DNA from: Alentia gelatinosa
Taxonomy: Eukaryota; Annelida; Polychaeta; Phyllodocida; Polynoidae
Assembly (NCBI GenBank): GCA_950022655.1
Contig: OX465579.1
Coordinates: forward strand, 74,349,193-74,413,192
Direction of reading: 5' to 3'
Length of the DNA stretch: 64,000 nucleotides
A program made the position numbers and the translations under genes. Below are positions 58,320-64,000 of this stretch, piece by piece. Position 1 is the first letter of the stretch. The number at the start of each line of letters is the position of its first letter. The notes beneath the pieces were generated by a model. The model had not been told where the DNA came from. It was given only the letters and a program-made list of their open reading frames with translations, and did no database searches.

Positions 58320-59935
58320 GGTTAAACATGATAGCCTGCACATAATTTGACTGACTAGTCTAAAAGAAATATCCGTCACATGCTTCACAGTACAGTCGAC
58401 ACGTTGGTTGTTTTAATGTTTAAGCTGCTGTACAATTCGAGAATAAAATCTGGGAGTCCTGTCCCTCAACTCTATCGCCCGTGATACCCTACAGTAACCC
58501 CAAATTTGCTGTTTGGGGTTTTTATTTTACTGCAGCCGTTATTTAATCTATAAAATATCACATAAGATCAAAGAAAATTGTCAGATCTTAAAACTAGAAT
58601 CTTAACTGAAAATTCTTAAGCTGCCTATGCACTGTGTAGAGTAATCTCAAAATAATACAGAGAATTAGTTCTGCTGGCCACAACACAGTAACTATAATGA
58701 CATTATTACATGTACGTCCATCATAATATTTAGAATATGATGAATGGACCATAATTTTAAGAGGTGTTGCATATATTTTGGGGTAGGATGGTAGATCTTT
58801 TCATACATGAAAACTTGTTGTTTTCTTAGATTTATGGTTGAATGCTTCCCTTAACTGTATCATCTTGGGTGTATTTCGTGTTGATCATTTCCTGTGCCAC
58901 ATCAATGGTTTTTTTTGTTATGTAGGCCCTACGCATCTAGACATTTTTTAACCGCAAAACGTCTATACATTGTATCTGTATACCTCGTATTTCAGTCAAG
59001 TGTTTTTGTGTTGTTCTGTGTAGATTTCTTGCTTTTCTGGGTTGTCTTTTAAGTTTATTTTTCTGACATGAATTATATAAACGCTGATCCCAGCAAAACA
59101 ATTCAAACTTCCTTCACATCATGATGAAACATTGGAAATATGCTGACTAGAGTAAATTTGCAATTTCTCTGTTGAAATCAGATGTAAATGAAATATGTTA
59201 GATAACTATTGGTGATGAACTAAGAGATGCACTAGGATATAATTTCAAAAGATTGGATCAACCATGAGTCAGACTGGAACATAAATGTATGTCCACCTGG
59301 ATATGTGTTGAGTGTGACCGGCATGACAGGTCTTACTTTGAATGGTGTTTGATCCTAGGTAGCGCTGTGACGCTAAAATGTATTAATCGGAGAATCCAGA
59401 CTGACAATTCACATTTCAGTCAAGCCCAGTTGATTTAAAGCGTAGGGCCTATGTTATGCCAATATATTAGGCCAACATATTTTTACAATTTAGACGATTT
59501 ACTTTTGGATCACTAAATTTTACCGATGCTTCTTTAAATGTGGAGTGTATGATCAATGTAAGGCATATACATGTATCATATTGTAAACGTAGATTATATA
59601 TGTCGATGTTATCGATTCTCTCCAGGGACATTCCATATAACCAATGCTGTCTGTGTCTATAGTAACCGGTAGGCCTATAGAATGCAGCCCTTGCATGCCT
59701 ATTCTAAAAGCAAATGTCTTTCTTGGTGCTCTTGTCTTCTGCATGCCTTGACTACACAGCATCATGTACCTAGCCAAATTTCTTAGGTTACTGTTACATA
59801 TCAAATAGGCAAGCTGATAAAGGTGCTAATGCAGCAAATATTATGATCTACTAATCTGTCTGAACTATGTACGTATAGGTTCTATAATGTTAGCCACTGG
59901 GTCTAGGCCTACAGGTTATGCCTTGACCAGAGAGT
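58320..59935. other. Non-coding AT-rich stretch
   Basis: No exon or element is recognised. The only frame of note (59553-59804, -) has no recognisable domain. It could be intron or downstream sequence of the divergent gene starting at 60151. Confidence 0.35.
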
Positions 59936-60082
59936 CTCCTAATGTAGAGGGTAGTCAGCACCGTGTTGACTAGCCCAGCGCGAGTGCCTCATAGCAGATC
60001 GGCTGAGCAGCTGCTGGGCCACTGCAGGCACCCGTCGTTCGGCCGACAACACCGCGGGCATACGGACTCGGTAGGGACCCAC

Positions 60083-60151
60083 CTTGGAGAAGACCATGTG
60101 TCTTGGTTTGCGGTCTTCATCGATGTCCATTGCATCTGGAGTTATGGTCAT
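60083..60151 (-). CDS. Possible first coding exon of a gene divergent from ALYREF
   Basis: An ATG at 60151 starts 23 codons (MTITPDAMDIDEDRKPRHMV, then FSK) that end exactly at a good donor AAG|GTGGGT in phase 0. The DIDED acidic stretch followed by RKPRH is protein-like. The frame reads on to 59939, but that part is GC-rich, R/A-heavy and probably intron. It sits at the edge of the CpG-rich interval shared with ALYREF, as expected of a head-to-head pair. I do not recognise the family, and a second ATG (at M8) may be the real start. Confidence 0.35.
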
Positions 60152-60617
60152 ACTTGCGAAAAATTACAGTAACAGCCCATGTGCATCGCGTAGAAAAAAG
60201 GAAATAAATTATGGGGCGGGGCGTCCTCGAGCCCCACACCACTACTCCACGGCCGGGTTGTTAGGCGTGGTACGAGACGCACACTGACTTGTCCTTACTG
60301 CGCCAGGATGGGGCGCGCGGAGGCGCGGCTCATTAATATTCATGTTTGGTGAACGCGTCTCGCGAGCGCGAGATAAAACGACGTAAACAAAGCTATTTTC
60401 TTTTCCGTTATATATAAATCATAGTTATTATCATTTATTTATTGAGAGTGTATTTAGATGATACTGATTAATTGTATTCTTCAAATAACGGAGGAAACAT
60501 AGGCCTCATGTATATTACCCGTGATGCTAAGTAGCGTTGGCGTCCGCCATTTTCCTCTACCCAGAACCGGCTTCTCGTTCTACTGTTGCTCATCGGTAAA
60601 ACACATACACAATAACC
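60152..60617. promoter_or_regulatory. Probable bidirectional CpG-rich promoter and ALYREF 5' UTR
   Basis: The 466-base gap between the two divergent ATGs is CpG-rich in its left part (GGGGCGGGGCG Sp1-type box near 60213; GCGCGCGGAGGCGCGGC near 60310). It has TCTCGCGAGCGCGAGA near 60357, a near-palindromic TCTCGCGAGA-type element known from TATA-less promoters. GTCCGCCATTTTCC at 60541-60554 is a YY1-type core often found right at the start of transcription, so the ALYREF start is likely near 60540-60560 with a 5' UTR of about 60-80 bases. No TATA box is properly placed. Confidence 0.6.
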
Positions 60618-60848
60618 ATGGCGGACAAAATAGACATGAGTCTTGACGATATCATTAAGAGCAACAAGAAGACTAGGGGAGGACGTGGTCGAGGAAGAGG
60701 TGGACGAGGAGGTGGGGGCGGTCGTGGCCGTGGTGGCGGAGGCGGTCGTGGTGGTACTCGTGGAGGTGGCGTGTTGCGTGGTGGTATACAGAAACGGAGT
60801 CGAGGAAGCGGCCGCCAGCAAGGCGGAGGTGGTGGTGGATATTCCAGG
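60618..60848 (+). CDS. ALYREF (THOC4/Aly-REF) mRNA export adaptor, first coding exon
   Basis: It starts at ATG in a strong Kozak context (ACCATGG) and ends at the donor TCCAGG|GTACGT after 77 codons in phase 0. Residues 1-18, MADKIDMSLDDIIKSNKK, are the conserved UAP56/DDX39B-binding motif (MSLDDIIK) of REF family proteins. Residues 20-74 are an RGG/GGRG-rich arm (GRGRGRGGRGGGGGRGRG and so on) that binds RNA and NXF1 and is normally arginine-methylated. The exon ends GGYSR, matching the YSR boundary in vertebrate ALYREF. ALYREF joins the TREX complex in the nucleus and hands spliced mRNA to NXF1/NXT1. The RRM and C-terminal UBM exons are not in the window. Frames in other phases and the antisense 168-codon frame (60468-60974) are reflections of the GGN codon repeat. 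Confidence 0.93.
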
Positions 60849-61267
60849 GTACGTATTTCTTTCGAAACAATATGTGAAAGGTATCAAGGATTCTAGTTGA
60901 GTTACGCAATATCTCAACAGAAAACTTGGGTTTGTTTTTATCGTCATCCTTCTGTGGAAACCCCTATGCGTCATTGTGTGGTTGGAAGACGTGGACAGTA
61001 CGTCGTTGTTTTCATTGTCATGCCAGTTAGACTGGAGTTGCGATGACTTGCCTTATTTGTGAAGTGATAGACCAGCGAAACACCCCATAACAGGTTAAAC
61101 ATTAAAATGGAATAACGTCATATCCAACGTATGCTATTTCAACCTTGTCGAGTAACTCGTATATGTAATATCAACACTAGCTTAAAATGAGATGAACTGA
61201 CTGGTTTCAACTGACTCAGTGACTGTCAGTGTCAGTCGGCCTGTGTCACTGACAGTACCGACACTGA

Positions 61268-61348
61268 AGTCCGAGAGACTCTGACTGTACTATTATACTA
61301 TAGCAGTGCGGACAGTCAGAGAGCACACCCATAGAGCTCCAGGCTAAC
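61268..61348 (+). repeat. Intronic hairpin repeat, copy 1
   Basis: It begins AGTCCGAGAGACTCTGACTG and continues to GCGGACAGTCAGAGAGCAC and CATAGAGCTCCAGGCTAACT GACCGA. CTCTGACTGT and ACAGTCAGAG are inverted within it. Copies follow at 61472 and, reversed, at 62015. Just upstream (61210-61260) CAGTGACTGTCAGTGTCAGT and TGTCACTGACAGTACCGACA make another inverted cluster. Confidence 0.65.
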
Positions 61349-61471
61349 TGACCGACATAAAGTGTTGTTTATGTCACTACTTTCTAGTATTCAAAAATCG
61401 TGGAAACTGGTAGGATAAAATCTAGACGCCACTCGCTTGATTTTGAGTTCATGCATGTCACTCATTTTGTA

Positions 61472-61556
61472 GTCCGAGAGGCTCTCACTGTGAAGCAGTG
61501 TAGACAGTCAGAGAGCAGTCTCATAGAGCCCTAGGCTAACTGGTCGACCAGATTTG
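61472..61556 (+). repeat. Intronic hairpin repeat, copy 2
   Basis: GTCCGAGAGGCTCTCACTGT, then GTAGACAGTCAGAGAGCAG and CATAGAGCCCTAGGCTAACT GGTCGA: collinear with copy 1 at roughly 85 percent by eye, with a shorter loop. Confidence 0.65.
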
Positions 61557-62009
61557 AACATCTCAGATCAGCAGCCGTTTTTCTCATAAATATAGGTTGA
61601 ATCCTTCTGATTTTGTGGTAGAGATTTTCCTGAGGCAAAATGCAGTAAAATGACAGTAATTTCCTACCTTTGCATTAGTTCTAAATAATAGAACAGCCAA
61701 TGTTTGTTAAATCCATGTCATGCCTTCAACAGGCGCAAAAATTTAGGAAATAAAGGCTTCCAATGTCCCACATAGGGGAATGCCAGGAACCAGTTTATCA
61801 AATATGGCCGACATGAGTTAGAAATGGTGAAATGTTGTAAAATGAGTTGTACAAATGGGCTCCAAAAAGTGACACAAAAGAACAAAATGGGAGTTTCTAC
61901 CATCAAAGAGGATTTATTATACATTTCTGAAGGTAAGGGTGCATGGACATGCACTGACATTGAAAGGATTACTTAGAACCAAGGAAGTGATTTTCTGTAC
62001 TATGGTAAA

Positions 62010-62062
62010 AAGCGCGTGTGCTCTCTGACTGTCCGCTAAGTTTCTCGGACTATCATTTTGTT
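62010..62062 (-). repeat. Intronic hairpin repeat, copy 3 (reversed, partial)
   Basis: Read on the - strand it gives AGTCCGAGAAACTTAGCGGA CAGTCAGAGAGCACACGC, matching the first half of copy 1. The CATAGAGC...GGCTAACT part is missing. Confidence 0.6.
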
Positions 62063-62164
62063 GACTCTGTAATCTCACTTGTCTTCGATTCATGATATTA
62101 TGGAGCCAACAAAATACGTGAAATATGTAAAATCAAACTTGTGACGTCTCTTGATAACATTACC

Positions 62165-62491
62165 ATCAGTTAGCTCACTAGTTATTAGCACTGGACTCGT
62201 AATCCCAAAGTTCTGGGACTTTGTGAATTTGAGTCCCACTGTAGCCACTTTTCTCCTTCATCCCCAGGAGTGATAGATGTACCGTTTTACTATATCAATG
62301 GCCAATCCTTCTCATACCATGTCTACGTGGTTTGGGAAGTAAAAAATAAACTGAACACAGTAAATGTGTAAAGGTGAGATTTCTACCTGTATACATCACA
62401 AAGATCTGAGCACCACCGCTGTGGGTTAAAATAGCCTTGAGAAAGTCTAGAATGGACCTGTAATACTAATGGTTGTCTAGAGGTTAAATCA
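62165..62491 (+). mobile_element. tRNA-derived SINE, copy 1
   Basis: The head reads GTTAGCTCACTAGTTATTAGCA (A-box), CTGGACTCGTAATCCCAAAG (anticodon arm, CGT loop) and GTGAATTTGAGTCCC (B-box), so a full decayed tRNA. The body has CACTTTTCTCCTTCATCCCC, TATCAATGGCCAATCC, GGTTTGGGAAGTAAAA and GGTGAGATTTCTACCTG. It ends near GTCTAGAGGTTAAATCAAG. It lies in sense orientation in ALYREF intron 1. Sister copies are at 62925 and 49310. Confidence 0.8.
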
Positions 62492-62924
62492 AGCAATCAT
62501 CGACTGTTTCCATGGAAATCCATCTTTTCATTTTCAGTATATAGATTTCCTTTTCTTAGTATAAAACAACGAAATTATTAATTGAGCCTCATTCATATTT
62601 ATAATCAATACTGGTTTGACCTTCCCCACAGTCTCGCACTGGAGCTACCACCAATATGTTTTCTGAGACAACAAAAATTATGTGAAAAATATTTCCACTT
62701 TTTATCTGACCCAAACTGACATCCGTTGGGTAAGTGTCAGTAGCGGCTACATATTGAAATAGAAAATGAAAAGTTAAAAATTCCAGTAGATGGACTGATC
62801 GACAACATCTTATTTTGAGCTCAAATATATTTTTATGATACCTGTAACGATCTGACTGGAAAAAGCATTGCTCTTAATATTGGATTATATCCCTATACCC
62901 ACACTGTATCACTAATGTATGGGT

Positions 62925-63221
62925 AGGGAGTTACCTTCGAGGTAAAGAACAGTGGACTTGAAATCCCAAGGTTGTCAGACTATGTGGGTTTGAGTCCCAA
63001 TGCAGCCACTTTCCTCCTTCAACCCCAGTAATGGTAGATTTATTGCTATATCAAAAGCCAATCAGCTCATACCATGCCTATGTGCTGTGGGAATTAAACT
63101 CCCCATCTTGGTAAATGTATAGTGGTGAGATTTCTATCTAAATTCATCTCAAAGATTCGGTCGGATCCAAAGTAAGTCTAATAGAACATATTGGACACTG
63201 AGCTAAACAAACAAACAAAAA
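62925..63221 (+). mobile_element. tRNA-derived SINE, copy 2
   Basis: The head is GAGTTACCTTCGAGGTAAAG with ACAGTGGACTTGAAATCCCA AGG and B-box GTGGGTTTGAGTCCC. The body matches copy 1 (CCACTTTCCTCCTTCAACCC, TATCAAAAGCCAATC, GTGGGAATTAAACTC, GGTGAGATTTCTATCT, ATTCATCTCAAAGATTCGG). The tail is GGACACTGAGCTAAACAAAC AAACAAAAA, a short A/C-rich repeat typical of SINE 3' ends. Confidence 0.82.
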
Positions 63222-64000
63222 TGATAGCGATAGAACAGTTTTAGGGATGCAAATTTAACGAGACAGGGAAACATTCAGTTTTTGATGGTATGTAGGTGGC
63301 ACAATAATTAGGCTGGCATTTGATGGTGTGGATAGCTATTTGCTGAAGGTAGAAGAACAGGGTTGGGGGTCTTAGTGCCACCACCCATCGTTATTGAGAA
63401 TATCCAACAAGACCATTTTTAACCAAATAGCATGAAGTAATGCGATCCACTGACAATCTGCCATAGTTAAAGGTCCACATGAAAATAATCATTAAACAAC
63501 CCCCACATTTTATCCAGCTATGCGATCCGCTTAATTTCGGGAGCAACGTTTAGGTTAGGCCCTCGGGTCACTATTCTGCGATCCGCATACGTATCACAAA
63601 CCTGGAGCAGCAGCCCCCCAGGCCAGTATTTTCACTGCAGAGGCCAGTGCAATACTCAAAGCCTTACACTGGACATGTGTCTCGTACCCGCACCACAGTA
63701 AACTCGGCATATATTCTAACTGAAAATCATGTCTTCAAAGTATCCTCCAATATTCTCACACCAACGATTTTGTAAGAGAAGTTAAAGAGAGGATTGTCAG
63801 TTTGAATGCTCACAAATTACCCTTTCCTGGCTACTTCTATGATGATATGAACCCGAAACTAGTTTAAGTACTGCATCCCAGCCCAGTTAGCCTGTTCTAT
63901 TTTTATGGCATGCAAGAGTGCGAGGACTCCGTGAAATCCAGTGTAATCCTCGAAGCAGATTGTTTTCGTCATTATTTCCCGTGCAGGTTCCACACCTGGC

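Larger units (their letters stand above)
60849..64000 (+). other. ALYREF intron 1 (partial)
   Basis: The intron begins GTACGTATTT and continues to the window edge. I searched the + strand for the expected next exon (WQHD-like and LLVSNLDFG-like words) and saw none. GTGCAG at 63981-63986 before GTTCCACACCTGGC is a possible acceptor, but the reading VPHL does not resemble the known exon 2 start. The intron carries two SINEs, a small hairpin repeat family (61268, 61472, 62015) and otherwise plain AT-rich DNA. Confidence 0.75.

Noticed and set aside
60468..60974. 168-codon frame on the - strand, T/S/A-rich
   Set aside because: It is the antisense of the ALYREF GGN codon repeat; its composition follows from that, and the sense exon has a conserved motif and proper splice donor.
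63981..64000. Possible acceptor for ALYREF exon 2 at the window edge
   Set aside because: Only 14 bases follow, and the reading VPHL does not resemble the known exon start; cannot be supported.
1..64000. CRISPR arrays, bacterial operons, rRNA genes, intact tRNA genes
   Set aside because: None seen. Short tandem arrays here lack regular unique spacers, and all gene evidence is of animal, spliced type.

Overview
The window looks like nuclear DNA of an invertebrate animal, most plausibly a mollusc. It is AT-rich and very gene-poor, with spliced exons, short CpG-rich promoter-like islands, many palindromic MITEs, tRNA-headed SINEs and degenerate minisatellites. There are no operons, ribosome-binding sites or long bacterial-type reading frames. 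The SINE tail (GGACGTTAAACA-like) is of a kind I associate with bivalve and gastropod genomes, so the mollusc call is an inference. No full-length gene can be read in the window.

Two coding exons are recognisable. On the + strand at 60618-60848 is exon 1 of the mRNA-export adaptor ALYREF (THOC4, Aly/REF): a UAP56-binding motif followed by an RGG-rich tail, with a Kozak start and a GTACGT donor. Its first intron runs off the right edge. On the - strand at 49655-49751 is an internal exon encoding the start of the DEP domain of an R7-family RGS protein (RGS6/7/9/11 type), with a canonical acceptor and donor. A small divergent first exon (60083-60151, -) may share a bidirectional CpG-rich promoter with ALYREF. 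Weaker coding candidates lie at 44933-45481 (-), 50194-50560 (-), 53447-53917 (+), 15798-16034 (-) and 13030-13233 (-).

Mobile DNA explains much of the rest. A MITE family with TAA target duplications and GGCCCGGCGTCCAC-like ends has three intact copies (6133, 14855, 25057) and one larger decayed relative (51320-51957); this is a PIF/Harbinger-like signature. A 1086-bp pogo/Tigger-like element with TA duplications (57225-58310) carries an internal 17-bp repeat and a nested second MITE. That nested element belongs to a two-module palindromic family with further copies at 31512 and 39135. Other palindromic elements sit at 8718-8879, 11626-11814 and 16201-16259. A decayed non-LTR retrotransposon 3' end (41484-42060) keeps readable reverse-transcriptase C-terminal sequence. 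Three tRNA-derived SINE copies lie at 49310, 62165 and 62925. A perfect 372-bp tandem duplication occupies 43679-44420.

Left to right: 1-20 kb is mostly non-coding, with CpG-rich islands at 3.2-3.6 and 10.2-10.5 kb, an NRF1/ETS promoter-like cluster at 16.1 kb, and C-rich degenerate repeats. At 20.35-20.43 kb there is a striking NF-Y/E2F cell-cycle-type cluster. From 23 to 31 kb there are more degenerate tandem repeats and a CpG island at 29.4-29.96 kb. From 31 to 49 kb there are MITEs, the LINE fragment and the tandem duplication. From 49 to 50 kb lie a SINE, the RGS exon and an unassigned reading frame. From 51 to 60 kb there are MITEs and AT-rich DNA, and 60-64 kb holds the divergent promoter, ALYREF exon 1 and its repeat-filled intron. 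Five G/C homopolymers of 13-17 bases are scattered through. I did not find a coherent new multi-gene system; the most distinctive signals are the repeat families, the duplicated block and the promoter architectures.
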